Shown here in pieces: positions 45,000 to 55,284 of a stretch of 64,000 nucleotides of DNA (its first letter is position 1; each line of letters opens with the position of its first letter). The translations under genes were made by a program, and so were the position numbers. Below the pieces are notes generated by a model. It was not told the origin of the DNA, did no database searches, and was given only the letters and a program-made list of their open reading frames with translations. Source of the stretch: Pseudomonas turukhanskensis (GTDB lineage: Bacteria > Pseudomonadota > Gammaproteobacteria > Pseudomonadales > Pseudomonadaceae); the NCBI RefSeq assembly GCF_027922365.1, contig NZ_BSFN01000001.1, forward strand, positions 633,671 to 697,670, written 5' to 3'.

Positions 45000-45920
45000 A
45001 TGTCTCAGCGTTTACCCGGTCTGTATGCATTGCGTGCCTTCGAGGCGGCGGCCCGCTATGCCTCGTTCACTCAGGCAGCGCAGGAACTGGCCATTACTCA
45101 AAGCGCAGTCAGTCGGCATATCCGCACCCTTGAGGAGCATTTTGGCTGCCGCTTGTTTCAGCGCTCGGGGCGCAATCTGCAGCTCACCGAGGCCGCCCAT
45201 TTGTTGTTACCCGGGGTGCGCGATGGCTTTGCGGCGCTGGAGCGGGCGTGTGGCACGTTGAGCGCGGACGACAGCGTCCTGCGGCTTAAAGCGCCTTCGA
45301 CGCTGACCATGCGTTGGCTGCTGGCGCGCCTGTCGCGCTTTCGCTTGCTCGGTGATGGCATGGAAGTGCAACTGACCAGCGCCTGGATGGACGTGGACCG
45401 GGTGGACTTTCACCACGAGCCGTTCGACTGCGCCGTGTTGCTGGGCAAGGGCGGCTTTTCCGAGGAGTGGGAAAGCGTCGAGCTGTTTGCCGAATGGCTG
45501 ATACCCGTCTGCGCGCCAGAAGCCGTGGCGGACGGTCCCTGGGATCTGCCACGGTTGCAACAAGCCGAGCTGCTGCATCCCACGCCCGATCGCCGGGACT
45601 GGCGCCGGTGGTTGCAGGCGGCTGGGTTGACGGACGACATCGCCCTCAAAGGCGGACAGGTGTTCGACACGCTGGAGTTGGGCATGGTTGCCGCCGCGCG
45701 AGGTTACGGTGTGTCCATCGGTGATCTGGTGATGGTTGCCGAAGATGTGGCCCAGGGTCGTTTGGGGCTGCCGTGGCCCAGTGCGGCGGCCAGTGGCGAC
45801 AGTTATTTTCTGGTTTGGCCCAAGGCCCGGCGAGGCCAGGCACGCTATCACCGCCTGCGCGATTACCTGCTGGCAGAGGTCGAGGCTATGCAGTTACCAG
45901 ACGTCGTACATCTTCTGTAA
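45000..45920 (+). CDS. LysR-family transcriptional regulator, GcvA-like
   Basis: A 306-residue LTTR starting at the ATG at 45000, which has CTGGAG eight bases before it. The HTH contains ASFTQAAQELAITQSAVSRH and IRTLEEHFGCRLFQR, as in GcvA-type regulators. The effector domain has the VDFHHEPFDCAVLLG segment of that group. Divergent from the MATE gene by 150 bases, which it may regulate; no clear T-N11-A box was pinned down. Confidence 0.9.
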   Translation: MSQRLPGLYALRAFEAAARYASFTQAAQELAITQSAVSRHIRTLEEHFGCRLFQRSGRNLQLTEAAHLLLPGVRDGFAALERACGTLSADDSVLRLKAPSTLTMRWLLARLSRFRLLGDGMEVQLTSAWMDVDRVDFHHEPFDCAVLLGKGGFSEEWESVELFAEWLIPVCAPEAVADGPWDLPRLQQAELLHPTPDRRDWRRWLQAAGLTDDIALKGGQVFDTLELGMVAAARGYGVSIGDLVMVAEDVAQGRLGLPWPSAAASGDSYFLVWPKARRGQARYHRLRDYLLAEVEAMQLPDVVHLL

Positions 45921-46115
45921 CCTTTCCAGGTGTAATTTGCGACAGAGTGCTGGCTAAATGCCGCGTTTTAATTGACGCACGAATTTACTCAAGTATTCTG
46001 CGCGCCCCGCCGACCACCTGTTCAGCAGGCTGCCGCCACAAGCGAACGGCCATATTTCTGCTTCTATAAGGCATACGGCTCTCGTTTAAACCCGTATTAC
46101 CCCACGGAGATGTAA

Positions 46116-48092
46116 ATGTCCCAGCCCCGTTCCCGTATTGCCTGGCAATTGGCCTCGGCACTGGCGGTCATTCTGGTGTTGTTGATTGGTTTGAGTACGT
46201 TGTTCGCACTGCGCTCGCTGAGTAGCGCAACGTTGACGACCCGTGAAGAACACCTGGGCAGCGAAGCGCGCCTGCTGGCTGATCAGTTGAGTACGTTTCA
46301 CGACAGCCTGCGTGAAAGCACCCAGCGCCTGGCAGGCTTGTTCGAGCAGCGTTTTCGCGACGGCCTGAATGTGCACGCTGACGAGCGCGTGGCGGTAGGC
46401 GCGATGCAGACGCCGGCGCTGTATCTGGGCGATGTGCGCCTGAATAACGAATTCAATGAGGTGGACGAATTCCGCACGTTGACGGCAGGTGTAGCCACGG
46501 TATTTGTCCGCGATGGTGACGAGTTCATCCGCGTCACGACCTCGTTGACCAAACAGGACGGCAGTCGCGCCATCGGCACGGCACTGGATCACGCTCACCC
46601 GGCGTATCAGCGGCTATTGAGCGGGCAGAACTACGTGGGCCGGGCGCTGTTGTTTGATCGCTTCTACATGACCCAGTACACACCGGTTACCGATCCCTCT
46701 GGCCGGGTGATTGCCGTGTTGTTTGTGGGGTTCGATTACACCGATGCGCAGAACGCGCAATTCGATAACCTCAAACGTTTTCGAATCGGGTCGACCGGCT
46801 CGCTGGCCTTGCTCGATGAGCAGAAGCATTGGCTGGTAGCGCCGGCCGGTGCCAAACAACCGGAGAAGGCCATTGACGGCGTTGTCGCGTTGGCGGCCAA
46901 GCCGGGGCATGGCGAGTTCTGGGAAGACGGTGAGCAAACGTTCTATAGCGTGGCGATGCCTTTTGCAGGCGGCCCCTGGACGGTGCTGGCCAGCATGCCT
47001 AAGGCGGAAATCGAGGCCGTGACCTGGCACGTGGGCAGTCAGCTGGCCATTGGTAGCCTCATCACCTTGCTGCTGGCTGTGGGCGCCGTTATCTGGCTGC
47101 TGCGTCGCAAACTGCGGCCACTGGGTGACCTGGTCGAGCAGGCACAGGCGCTGGGCAATGGCGACCTGAGCGTGCGGTTGAACATCACCAGCCACGACGA
47201 AATCGGCGACTTGGCGCGCAACTTCAACCAGATGGGTGAGGCGCTATCGACCATGGTGTCGCGTATTCGCGGTGCTGCAGAAAACGTCAGTAGCCGTGCC
47301 CAGGCATTGGCGGGGTTGTCGTCCGGCGCATACGAAGGCATCGAACAGCAATCTGGCGAAATCACCAGCATGGCTGGCGCGGTGGAGGAGTTCAGCGCGA
47401 CTTCGTTGAACATTGCCGACAACATGCGCCACACCGAACGCCTGGCCAACGAAAACTCGCAGCAAACGCGCATTGGCCGAACCTCCATGGAAGAGGCATC
47501 GGCAGCGCTGGAGCAGATTTCCAGCTCGCTCAACGGCACTGCCGATGTGATCAACACCCTGGGGCAGCGTTCCCAGGAGATTGGCGGCATCGTCAGTGTG
47601 ATCACCTCCATTGCAGACCAGACCAACCTGCTGGCGCTCAACGCAGCCATTGAAGCCGCGCGCGCAGGTGAGCAAGGCCGCGGCTTTGCCGTGGTGGCCG
47701 ATGAGGTGCGCAGCCTGGCTGGCCGCACTCGAGATGCCACCAACGAAATCTCCGCCATGATTCAAAGCATTCAGGGCGAAACCAGCAGCGCCATCGCCAC
47801 CATGGAGCAGGGCAAGTTGCAAATGCAGGACGGCTTGCAGCGCAACGCCAAAGTTGCCCAGGCGCTCACCCAGATCGCCGAGCAAAGTCAGGCTGCCGGC
47901 GAGCAATTTGCTGCCATTACCACGGCCACTGGGGAGCAGAGCAGCACGGCCACCATGCTCAGTAGCAACCTACAGAGCATCGCCCTGGCTAACAGCGAGC
48001 AGCACGAGGTGATCACCAACCTGGCAGAAACTGCCCGGGAGCTGGACAAACTGGCGGCTGATTTGCGGGCTGAAGTCGGACGCTTCCAGTAA
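46116..48092 (+). CDS. Methyl-accepting chemotaxis protein with Cache sensor domain
   Basis: A 658-residue chemoreceptor: TM1 about 9-32, a periplasmic double-fold Cache domain (about 35-305, [20 protein letters not shown] typical of Cache_3-Cache_2), TM2 about 307-328, HAMP about 330-385, then the signalling coiled coil with hairpin tip [20 protein letters not shown]. It lacks a CheR-binding pentapeptide. Ligand likely a small organic molecule. ATG preceded by CACGGAG. Monocistronic with terminator. Confidence 0.93.
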   Translation: MSQPRSRIAWQLASALAVILVLLIGLSTLFALRSLSSATLTTREEHLGSEARLLADQLSTFHDSLRESTQRLAGLFEQRFRDGLNVHADERVAVGAMQTPALYLGDVRLNNEFNEVDEFRTLTAGVATVFVRDGDEFIRVTTSLTKQDGSRAIGTALDHAHPAYQRLLSGQNYVGRALLFDRFYMTQYTPVTDPSGRVIAVLFVGFDYTDAQNAQFDNLKRFRIGSTGSLALLDEQKHWLVAPAGAKQPEKAIDGVVALAAKPGHGEFWEDGEQTFYSVAMPFAGGPWTVLASMPKAEIEAVTWHVGSQLAIGSLITLLLAVGAVIWLLRRKLRPLGDLVEQAQALGNGDLSVRLNITSHDEIGDLARNFNQMGEALSTMVSRIRGAAENVSSRAQALAGLSSGAYEGIEQQSGEITSMAGAVEEFSATSLNIADNMRHTERLANENSQQTRIGRTSMEEASAALEQISSSLNGTADVINTLGQRSQEIGGIVSVITSIADQTNLLALNAAIEAARAGEQGRGFAVVADEVRSLAGRTRDATNEISAMIQSIQGETSSAIATMEQGKLQMQDGLQRNAKVAQALTQIAEQSQAAGEQFAAITTATGEQSSTATMLSSNLQSIALANSEQHEVITNLAETARELDKLAADLRAEVGRFQ

Positions 48093-48096
48093 AAGA

Positions 48097-48126
48097 AAAT
48101 CCCCGGCGCCAACCGGGGATTTTTTT
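48097..48126. terminator. Terminator between chemoreceptor and SymE-like genes
   Basis: AAATCCCCGG CGCCAA CCGGGGATTT with a T-run on the plus strand ends chemoreceptor transcripts; A-rich flanks on the other side give a weaker T-run on the minus strand, where the symE-like stop codon TAA overlaps the T-run. Confidence 0.9.
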
Positions 48127-48349
48127 ATGCGGCGGTAATCACCAGACAGCCTTTGATGACACGCACTTTGACGGTGTCGTCGACCTCGAACCCTGCTTTT
48201 TGCAACCATTGGCCTTTGAGTTGGATCCAGGGCGTTTTCTTCGGGAGTGCGTACTGGCTGTCGCCCTTGTTCGGAGCGCTGTAGTTGGCGGCCACTTTCA
48301 GGTGGCGTTCGGTGAATTCGGGAGCGAGTGCGATTTCATGGACTGTCAT
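48125..48349 (-). CDS. SymE-like small protein (type I toxin family)
   Basis: A 74-residue protein with the SymE/AbrB-like fold signature: RHLKVAANY, then PWIQLKGQWLQKAGFEVDD and VKVRVIKGCLVITAA, which align closely with E. coli SymE (TLKGQWLEAAGF ... DVKVMEGCIVLTAQ). E. coli SymE is SOS-induced and controlled by the antisense RNA SymR; it lacks the long C-terminal tail here. GGAGTTCACC precedes the ATG at 48349. No LexA box was recognised in the upstream sequence, so SOS control is unproven. Confidence 0.8.
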   Translation of the reverse strand: MTVHEIALAPEFTERHLKVAANYSAPNKGDSQYALPKKTPWIQLKGQWLQKAGFEVDDTVKVRVIKGCLVITAA

Positions 48350-48511
48350 GGTGAACTCCTGCAATGGCGTGTGGGTAGCGGGCGTACGAAATTGCACGGA
48401 CCGGCCTTACACCTGCAGTTTGTGCATTTTTTTACTGGATATCCATCCACTACCGCCGGGGTTTGGCGCGGCAATTTTTGAGCGTGCCGCCGAGAAATCC
48501 CACAAATTGCT

Positions 48512-50008
48512 TCAGGTTGGCGTAACGCCTCGATATTGAAGGGCTTCAGCCAAGTGAGCGCGGCTGATGGAGCCGCAGGCTTCCAGATCTGCCAGCGTGC
48601 GAGCCACTTTCAAAATGCGGTGAGCTGCCCGTAACGACAGGCCCAGGCGTTCACACGCAGTCTCCAGCCAGCTTTGGTCCTCTTGCGCCAACAGGCAGTG
48701 TTGACGCAGGCCGGTCAGGTCGAGAAAGGCGTTGGCTGTGCCCTGGCGATTCATCTGGATGTTTCTGGCTTCCGCGACTTGAGCCGCCGCGGCGGCCGTG
48801 TCTGCGCCTTTGCTTGGGGAGGCGTGCAGCACCGTGGTTTCTCGTGCCACCGTCACATGCAGGTCGATGCGGTCCAGCAACGGGCCGGATAATTTGCCCC
48901 GGTAGCGTTGCAGTTGCTCGGTGCTGCAGCGACAACGGCCACTCGGGTCGCCCAGGTAGCCGCACGGACAGGGATTCATCGCCGCCACGAGCTGGAAACG
49001 AGCGGGGAAATGCACTTTGTCTTTTGCCCTGGCTATCACGATCTGGCCGCTTTCCAATGGTTCGCGCAGTACTTCAAGCACGCGCCGGTCGAACTCGGGC
49101 AGCTCATCGAGAAACAGCACGCCATGGTGGGCCAGGGTGATCTCTCCGGGTTGCGGACGACTGCCTCCCCCTACCAGTGCCGGCCCGGATGCGGTGTGGT
49201 GTGGGTGCCTGAACGGACGTTGTGGCCAGGCGCTCATGGGCGTGTGGCTGGCTACCGACTGAATAGCGGCCACCTCCAGCGCCTCCTGTTCTGCCAGCGG
49301 CGGTAACAGCCCCGGAAGGCGACTGGCGAGCAGCGTCTTGCCGGTGCCTGGAGGACCACTAAACAGCAGGTTGTGTGACCCTGCTGCCGCCACCAGCAAA
49401 GCGCGTTTGGCGGCCAGTTGGCCCTGCACTTCATTGAGGTCCGGGTACGGCGCGCATTGCCGTAGCAAGCCTTGGGCTTCGTAGGGCGTCAGGGGCGTTA
49501 GGCCGTTGAAGTGCGCAGTCAGCTCCAACAGATGGTCGATGGCCAATACGCTCAGGCCCGAGGCAAGGCTTGCCTCTTCGGCGTTGCTGCGCGGCACGAT
49601 CAGGGTGCGCCCGGCCGCGCGTGCGGCGAGCGCGGCGGGTAATACGCCCTGAACCGGACGAACCGCGCCAGACAGCGCCAGCTCACCCAGGCATTCGACA
49701 TTCTCCAGCGCGGCGACCGGTACCTGGCCGCTGGCGGCAAGAATGCCCAAGGCAATGGCGAGGTCAAAGCGTGCGCCGTCTTTGGGCAAATCAGCGGGAG
49801 CGAGGTTAAGGGTGATACGGCGTTGGGGAAATTCAAAGGCGCAATTCAGAATCGCGCTACGCACGCGGTCCTTGCTTTCTTTGACCGCCGTTTCTGGAAG
49901 ACCGACGAGCGTGAATGAAGGCAACCCATTGGCCAGGTGCGCTTCGACAATCACGGTGGGCGCTTCGACGCCGACCTGGGCACGGCTATGGACGACAGCC
50001 AGAGACAT
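48512..50008 (-). CDS. YifB/ComM-family Mg-chelatase-like AAA ATPase
   Basis: A 498-residue protein with an N-terminal Lon-protease-like (ChlI) fold (about 20-140), an AAA+ domain with Walker A GPPGTGKTLLASRLPGLLPP near 220 and Walker B GVLFLDELPEF, and a C-terminal Mg_chelatase lid (about 395-495). ComM is a branch-migration helicase acting in natural transformation. Cysteines in NPCPCGYLGDPSGRCRC suggest a zinc site. Downstream of ubiK in the same direction by 39 bases, likely an operon. Confidence 0.93.
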   Translation of the reverse strand: MSLAVVHSRAQVGVEAPTVIVEAHLANGLPSFTLVGLPETAVKESKDRVRSAILNCAFEFPQRRITLNLAPADLPKDGARFDLAIALGILAASGQVPVAALENVECLGELALSGAVRPVQGVLPAALAARAAGRTLIVPRSNAEEASLASGLSVLAIDHLLELTAHFNGLTPLTPYEAQGLLRQCAPYPDLNEVQGQLAAKRALLVAAAGSHNLLFSGPPGTGKTLLASRLPGLLPPLAEQEALEVAAIQSVASHTPMSAWPQRPFRHPHHTASGPALVGGGSRPQPGEITLAHHGVLFLDELPEFDRRVLEVLREPLESGQIVIARAKDKVHFPARFQLVAAMNPCPCGYLGDPSGRCRCSTEQLQRYRGKLSGPLLDRIDLHVTVARETTVLHASPSKGADTAAAAAQVAEARNIQMNRQGTANAFLDLTGLRQHCLLAQEDQSWLETACERLGLSLRAAHRILKVARTLADLEACGSISRAHLAEALQYRGVTPT

Positions 50009-50047
50009 GGATCACTCCTTGATCACATGCCGCTCACACGAGGTATT

Positions 50048-50308
50048 TCACTCGCTGGGCGGCGTTATTTTGGCTTCCAGTTCGACGACCTTGGCCTCGA
50101 GTGCTTCAAGGCGCGCGCGGGTGCGGGCAAGCACAGCCATCTGGCTGTCGAACTCTTCGCGGCTGACCAGATCAAGCTTGCTGAAACCACTTTGCAGAAG
50201 GGCTTTGAACTGGGTTTCGAATTCGCTGCGCGGCAATGGCGTTTCACCATTGAACAGGCGCGAGGCGTGGGTGCTGAGGGCGTCGAGCAAAGCTTTGGGC
50301 GGCAGCAT
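50048..50308 (-). CDS. ubiK: Ubiquinone biosynthesis accessory factor UbiK
   Basis: An 86-residue YqiC/BMFP protein: LPPKALLDALSTHASRLFNG is followed by REEFDSQMAVLARTRARLEA and a C-terminal coiled coil (about 45-80). UbiK supports the Ubi complex in ubiquinone synthesis. The ATG at 50308 has CGGGAA upstream; the frame extends 35 codons upstream without support. Precedes the ComM gene in the same direction. In PAO1 the same neighbour of glnK. Confidence 0.88.
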   Translation of the reverse strand: MLPPKALLDALSTHASRLFNGETPLPRSEFETQFKALLQSGFSKLDLVSREEFDSQMAVLARTRARLEALEAKVVELEAKITPPSE

Positions 50309-50375
50309 AAATAGGTTCCCGAAAAGACGGCTGGCAGTGTACCACGCAGCATCTAGGCTAACGGCTGCAGGGTTT

Positions 50376-50425
50376 TGCACGGTTTTGGAGCGTCGGTGAA
50401 GCGGAGCCTGCACTGTTGTTGCGCG
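50376..50425 (+). promoter_or_regulatory. Two NtrC-like enhancer sites upstream of glnK
   Basis: TGCACGGTTTTGGAGCG (50376-50392) and TGCACTGTTGTTGCGCG (50409-50425) resemble the NtrC consensus TGCACTATTTTGGTGCA, the first in 13 of 17 positions. Centres are 33 bases apart, three helical turns, and lie about 140 and 108 bases upstream of the predicted transcription start, the same layout as E. coli glnA. Confidence 0.68.
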
Positions 50426-50479
50426 TGACTCGCTCGCGCTGTCTGGTCACGCCACTGCTCAGCGGCGGTAACTCGCTGA

Positions 50480-51052
<573 letters not shown>

Positions 51053-51088
51053 ACCGCCGCCGAACCCAACGCCCCAGGAGAAAACAAT

Positions 51089-52405
51089 ATGACTCTGCGT
51101 AAGCTCGCAGGGCTAGGAGCCCTTTTGTCCCTCGTAACCCCAGGCTTGGCCATGGCGGACGAGGTTGTGTTGAACACCGGCGACACGGCGTGGATGCTCA
51201 CCGCCACCGCGCTGGTGCTGTTTATGACTATCCCTGGCCTGGCGCTGTTCTACGGCGGCATGGTCCGCTCCAAGAACATCCTCTCGGTGATGATGCAATG
51301 CTTTGCCATCACTGGCTTGATCAGCATTCTGTGGGTCGTTTACGGCTACAGCATGACGTTCGACGTAACTGGCATGGAACAAGGCGTTGTTAACTTCAAC
51401 TCCTTCGTAGGCGGTCTGTCCAAGGCCTTCCTCGCCGGCGTTACCCCAGCCAGCCTGACGTATGCTGTGCCGGAAGCCGTGTTCATCACCTTCCAGATGA
51501 CCTTCGCCATCATCACCCCGGCTCTGATCGTCGGCGCCTTCGCAGAACGCATGAAGTTCTCCGCGATGCTGATCTTCATGGCTGTGTGGTTCACCCTGGT
51601 ATACGCACCAATCGCTCACATGGTCTGGAGCGGTAACGGCGGCCTGATGTGGGACTGGGGCGTACTGGACTTCGCTGGCGGCACGGTGGTGCACATCAAC
51701 GCCGGTGTTGCTGGCCTGGTTGCCTGCATCGTGCTGGGCAAGCGTAAAGGCTACCCAACCACCCCGATGGCGCCTCACAACCTGGGTTACACCCTGGTCG
51801 GTGCGGCCATGCTGTGGATCGGCTGGTTCGGCTTCAACGCCGGTTCCGCTGTCGCTGCCAACGGCACTGCCGGTATGGCCATGCTGGTTACCCAGATCGC
51901 TACCGCTGCTGCTGCACTGGGCTGGATGTTTGCCGAGTGGATCACCCACGGTAAGCCAAGCGCGCTGGGCATCGCTTCGGGTGTGGTTGCCGGCCTGGTT
52001 GGCATCACTCCGGCTGCGGGTACTGTAGGCCCGATGGGCGCCCTGGTAATCGGTCTGGCTGCTGGTGTGATCTGCTTCTTCTGCGCCACTACCCTGAAAC
52101 GCAAACTGGGCTACGACGATTCCCTGGACGCCTTCGGTGTGCACGGTATCGGCGGTATCGTTGGTGCGATCCTCACCGGCGTATTTGCGGCTCCTGCTCT
52201 GGGTGGCTTCGGCACCGTCGAAGATATCGGCGCCCAAGTGATTACCCAGCTCAAAGGGGTTGGCTTCACCGTTCTGTACACTGCGATTGTCACCTTCGTG
52301 ATCCTCAAGGTGCTGGACCTGGTGATTGGCCTGCGTGTCAGCGAAGAGGAAGAGACTGTTGGTCTGGACCTCGCGCAACACAACGAGCGTGGCTACAACC
52401 TGTAA
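51089..52405 (+). CDS. amtB: Ammonium transporter AmtB
   Basis: A 438-residue trimeric ammonium channel. A cleavable N-terminal signal (about 1-23, ending GLAMA) precedes 11 transmembrane helices. The pore twin-His pair lies in APIAHMVWSG and FGVHGIGGIVGA, and the phenylalanine gate segment and GWFGFNAGS are conserved. The GlnK partner is upstream, so control by P-II binding is expected. GCCCCAGGAG precedes the ATG. Strong terminator follows. Confidence 0.96.
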   Translation: MTLRKLAGLGALLSLVTPGLAMADEVVLNTGDTAWMLTATALVLFMTIPGLALFYGGMVRSKNILSVMMQCFAITGLISILWVVYGYSMTFDVTGMEQGVVNFNSFVGGLSKAFLAGVTPASLTYAVPEAVFITFQMTFAIITPALIVGAFAERMKFSAMLIFMAVWFTLVYAPIAHMVWSGNGGLMWDWGVLDFAGGTVVHINAGVAGLVACIVLGKRKGYPTTPMAPHNLGYTLVGAAMLWIGWFGFNAGSAVAANGTAGMAMLVTQIATAAAALGWMFAEWITHGKPSALGIASGVVAGLVGITPAAGTVGPMGALVIGLAAGVICFFCATTLKRKLGYDDSLDAFGVHGIGGIVGAILTGVFAAPALGGFGTVEDIGAQVITQLKGVGFTVLYTAIVTFVILKVLDLVIGLRVSEEEETVGLDLAQHNERGYNL

Positions 52406-52433
52406 GCGCTTCTTATAGGCTGTACCTGTACAA

Positions 52434-52468
52434 AAAATGCCCGGCTCTGCCGGGCATTTTGCATTTTT
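52434..52468 (+). terminator. Intrinsic terminator of glnK-amtB
   Basis: AAAATGCCCGGC TCT GCCGGGCATTTT, a 12-base perfect stem followed by GCATTTTT, 28 bases after the amtB stop. Confidence 0.92.
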
Positions 52469-52610
52469 GCTAACGCACAATTACGACCTTTGTCGAGCCC
52501 GCTTAAGCTTGAAAACTCTCATCGCTTAAATAAACTCAAACGCTCTGGCCTGCGCTCTTTGCTTTTTCTCGCAGCACGCTAGAATGCGCGCCGAAAAGGC
52601 GGAGATGCAT

Positions 52611-53063
52611 ATGTGGCAGCAACGCCAATTCAGCTTGCAGGCAAGGCCTCGGGGCTTCCATCTGGTGACGGATGAAGTGCTGGCCAAATTGCCGGAACTG
52701 CGCAGCTATCGCTTGGGTCTGTTACATCTGTGGCTGTTGCACACCTCGGCTTCTCTGACTATCAATGAAAACGCCGACCCGGCTGTGCGACGCGACTTTG
52801 AGCGGTTTTTCAATCGTTTGGTACCTCAAGCCGGTAGTGCTTTTGCCGATAGCAGGAACGACGACGATTACGAACACAACGATGAAGGCCCGGACGATCT
52901 GCCGGCGCATTTCAAGGCCAGTTTGCTGGGCTGTCAGATAACGCTGCCGATTAGTGCGGGACGTTTGGCACTGGGCACCTGGCAAGGGATCTACCTGGGG
53001 GAGCACCGCGATCACGGTGGCCCTAGAAGAGTGCTGGCGACCCTCTCGGGCGAGGCTCTTTGA
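52611..53063 (+). CDS. YjbQ family (UPF0047) protein
   Basis: A 150-residue YjbQ protein. Conserved His and Glu-rich motifs [14 protein letters not shown] (about 44-57) and [20 protein letters not shown] (C-terminal) form the family metal site. E. coli YjbQ has weak thiamine phosphate synthase activity; in vivo role unclear. ATG at 52611 is six bases after GGAG; upstream in-frame ATGs at 52605 and 52584 fit less well. Followed by sutA. Confidence 0.88.
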   Translation: MWQQRQFSLQARPRGFHLVTDEVLAKLPELRSYRLGLLHLWLLHTSASLTINENADPAVRRDFERFFNRLVPQAGSAFADSRNDDDYEHNDEGPDDLPAHFKASLLGCQITLPISAGRLALGTWQGIYLGEHRDHGGPRRVLATLSGEAL

Positions 53064-53140
53064 ATTTTTTCTGGCAATGCGCGACAGCGTGCATTGCTGG
53101 GCTATAACTAACCTGCTTTTCGCAAGTCATGAGGTTAAAC

Positions 53141-53473
53141 ATGAGCGACGAAGATCTGGAACAAGACGACCTGGAAAGTGGTGCGGAAGACGACGGCGAA
53201 GAGCTGGCGGCTGCTGATGATGGCGTAGCCGATGATGGCGACGACAGCGACAGTGACAGCGATGTCCCGGTAAAGTCTGGCAAGAAAGCCAAGGCCGCCG
53301 TTGATATCGATGAGCTGCCGAGCATCGAAGCCAAGCAGAAGGAGCGCGATGCGTTGGAGCGTGCGATGCAGGAGTTCTTGTCCCGTGGTGGCAAGGTGCA
53401 GGAAGTCGAGCCGAATGTGGTCGCCGATCCGCCCAAGAAGCCCGACAGCAAATACGGCAGCCGCCCTATTTAG
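53141..53473 (+). CDS. sutA: RNA polymerase-binding transcriptional regulator SutA
   Basis: A 110-residue protein with a very acidic, disordered N-terminal half (Asp/Glu/Ala-rich, about 1-45), a Lys/Ala linker, a short helix (LPSIEAKQKERDALERAMQE, about 62-81) and a flexible tail ending PDSKYGSRPI. This matches P. aeruginosa SutA, which binds RNA polymerase and supports gene expression in slowly growing cells. Position between YjbQ and terminator is as in P. aeruginosa. CATGAGGTT precedes the ATG. Confidence 0.92.
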   Translation: MSDEDLEQDDLESGAEDDGEELAAADDGVADDGDDSDSDSDVPVKSGKKAKAAVDIDELPSIEAKQKERDALERAMQEFLSRGGKVQEVEPNVVADPPKKPDSKYGSRPI

Positions 53474-53485
53474 GTTTGGCTCAAT

Positions 53486-53517
53486 AAAAAACCCGCCTGT
53501 TTTGGCGGGTTTTTTAT
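53486..53517 (+). terminator. Intrinsic terminator of sutA
   Basis: AAAACCCGCC TGTTTT GGCGGGTTTTTT with a T-run, 12 bases after the stop; flanking A-run gives a near-symmetrical structure that could also act on the opposite strand. Confidence 0.92.
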
Positions 53518-53637
53518 TGGCTTGGCGATTGGCTGCGCGTCGGCGTTGTAGCGTTGAAAGTGGCCGTTCCCTGCTCGGGGCGTATCCGCATTGCGCCGAT
53601 TCTCGGTTTCGGTTCATCTTTGTGTATCGCCGCTGGC

Positions 53638-53653
53638 GGTATTCGCCCTACGC
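53638..53653. repeat. GTAGGGCGAATA element end, copy 3
   Basis: GGTATTCGCCCTACGC, the right-hand end of the element at 9481 and 15679, sits at the 3' end of the HAD gene. Read on the minus strand its TAG is the stop codon of that gene. The other arm is decayed; GTATCCGCATTGCGCC at 53582-53597 may be a remnant. Confidence 0.75.
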
Positions 53654-54343
53654 CCACGTCTGCAAAACGCCCGGCAACTCCGCCAGCGCCCGAATCTCCG
53701 CATCCGGCTTTCCTTCGCCTTCCCAGCTTTTGCCCTGCGGGTTAAACCAGATCGCGCGCATGCCGGCGTTCTGCGCGCCGCGAATGTCATCGGCGGGGTG
53801 GTCGCCTACATGGACGCCGGCGCTTGCTTCAACGCCGGCATGCTGCAACGCGGTCACGAATGGCAGTGGGTCGGGCTTGCCGATGCCCAGGTCTTCGGCA
53901 CACAGGGCGAAGCGGAAGTAATCGGCCAGGCCAAGCCGGCGAACATCGGCGTTGCCGTTGGTGATCACCCCGAGGGTGTAGCGCTCGGTCAGGTGCTCCA
54001 GTGTCGGCACGGTGTCGTCGAAAAACGTGATGCGGTGGCGGGCATCGAGCATCGCGTGGAAGGCCTGCTCGGCCATGTGCTTGGACTGCTCGGCGCTGTA
54101 CCCGACCCCTTCCAGTGCCTGAAACAGCGTGCGCTTGCGCAGTTCACTGAGGCGATAGCGCAGCGCGGGTTCGGCAGCCAGCACCTGGCTGCGTATGCCC
54201 CACAAATGCTCCACCGGCAGCGCCGCCAGCAAGGGGGCGTGTTCGGCCAGCCAGGAGCGCATCGCTGCCTCGGCACCGGTGATCACGGGCAGGTTGTCCC
54301 ACAGGGTGTCGTCGAGGTCGAAGGTGATCAGTTGAATGCTCAT
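53648..54343 (-). CDS. HAD-superfamily hydrolase (YigB-like)
   Basis: A 231-residue HAD hydrolase with motif [12 protein letters not shown] near 7-16, motif [10 protein letters not shown] near 118 and motif [21 protein letters not shown] near 178. Similar to YigB/PA5281, often FMN or pyrimidine nucleotide phosphatases, but substrate is unknown. Its ATG overlaps the xerC stop (ATGA), so it is the last gene of the lptM-lysA-dapF-DUF484-xerC-HAD operon. Its TAG stop belongs to a GTAGGGCGAATA repeat. Confidence 0.9.
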   Translation of the reverse strand: MSIQLITFDLDDTLWDNLPVITGAEAAMRSWLAEHAPLLAALPVEHLWGIRSQVLAAEPALRYRLSELRKRTLFQALEGVGYSAEQSKHMAEQAFHAMLDARHRITFFDDTVPTLEHLTERYTLGVITNGNADVRRLGLADYFRFALCAEDLGIGKPDPLPFVTALQHAGVEASAGVHVGDHPADDIRGAQNAGMRAIWFNPQGKSWEGEGKPDAEIRALAELPGVLQTWA

Positions 54344-55236
54344 GGTTCGCTGCTTTTGCGTTTGGCGCGGGGGTGGGCACCGTCGTAGACCGTAGCCAGG
54401 TGTTGGAAGTCGAGGTGGGTGTAGATTTGTGTGGTGGCGATATCGGCGTGGCCGAGCAGCTCCTGCACCGCACGCAAGTCCTGCGAGGATTCGAGCATGT
54501 GGCTGGCGAAGGAGTGGCGCAGCATATGCGGATGCAGGTGCTGGCCGAGCTCGCGCACGCCGGCCTGACCGACGCGTAACTGGATGGCCCTTGGCCCCAG
54601 GCGTCGGCCCTTGGCGCTGACAAATACGGCGTCATCTGCCGGGCCCGCCAGGGCGCGCTGCGGCAGCCAGTTTTCCAATGCTTCACGGGCTTTACGGCCT
54701 AACGGCAAAACGCGGGTTTTACTGCCCTTGCCGAACACTTCAACCAGGCCGCCGGGCAAGTCGAGCTGTTGCAGATTGAGGCCAGCCAATTCGGCCAGAC
54801 GCAGGCCTGAAGAGTAGAAAAGCTCGAGCATGGCCTGATCGCGCAGGCCGATAAAATCGTCTTCCACGGCGCCATCCAGAAGCTGCGACGTTCGGTCGGC
54901 ATCCAGGGTACGTGGCAGGCGTCGTTCGCGTTTGGGTGGGGCCACGCCGGTGGCGGGGTCGTGTTGGCAAACGCCTTCGCCAATCAGGTAGCTGTACAGG
55001 CCGCGGGTGGCCGACAGCAGGCGCGCCAGGCTGCGTGCCGACAGACCTTGCTGGTGCAGGCGGGCGACGAAACTGCGCAGGTGCCTTACATCGAGTTTGG
55101 CCCAGCTGGCGACGCCCTGTTTTTCACAAAGCTGCAGCAGTTTCAGCAGGTCGCGTTGGTACGCATCCAGGGTGTGCGGCGACATTTGCCGCTCGCTGCG
55201 CAGGTGTTGCAGGTAGGCATCCAGGGCCGCTTGCAT
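54340..55236 (-). CDS. xerC: Site-specific tyrosine recombinase XerC
   Basis: A 298-residue recombinase that with XerD resolves chromosome dimers at dif. Catalytic residues are all present: Arg146, Lys170, His237, Arg240, His263 and Tyr272. N-terminal SAM-like DNA-binding domain spans about 1-90. It is a chromosomal housekeeping copy, not an integrase, because of its operon: DUF484 ahead by 48 bases and HAD overlapping behind. Confidence 0.96.
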   Translation of the reverse strand: MQAALDAYLQHLRSERQMSPHTLDAYQRDLLKLLQLCEKQGVASWAKLDVRHLRSFVARLHQQGLSARSLARLLSATRGLYSYLIGEGVCQHDPATGVAPPKRERRLPRTLDADRTSQLLDGAVEDDFIGLRDQAMLELFYSSGLRLAELAGLNLQQLDLPGGLVEVFGKGSKTRVLPLGRKAREALENWLPQRALAGPADDAVFVSAKGRRLGPRAIQLRVGQAGVRELGQHLHPHMLRHSFASHMLESSQDLRAVQELLGHADIATTQIYTHLDFQHLATVYDGAHPRAKRKSSEP

Positions 55237-55284
55237 CAGGTCTTGCTCCTCCAGGCGGCAGCCATGGGCTGCTTGCCAGGCTGG

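Noticed and set aside
51113..52480. 455-codon open frame on the minus strand
   Set aside because: Antisense to amtB; full of charged low-complexity sequence and no recognisable fold.
54340..55236. Tyrosine recombinase as evidence of an integrated mobile element
   Set aside because: It is the housekeeping XerC within the lysA-dapF operon, with no attachment-site repeats or cargo genes.
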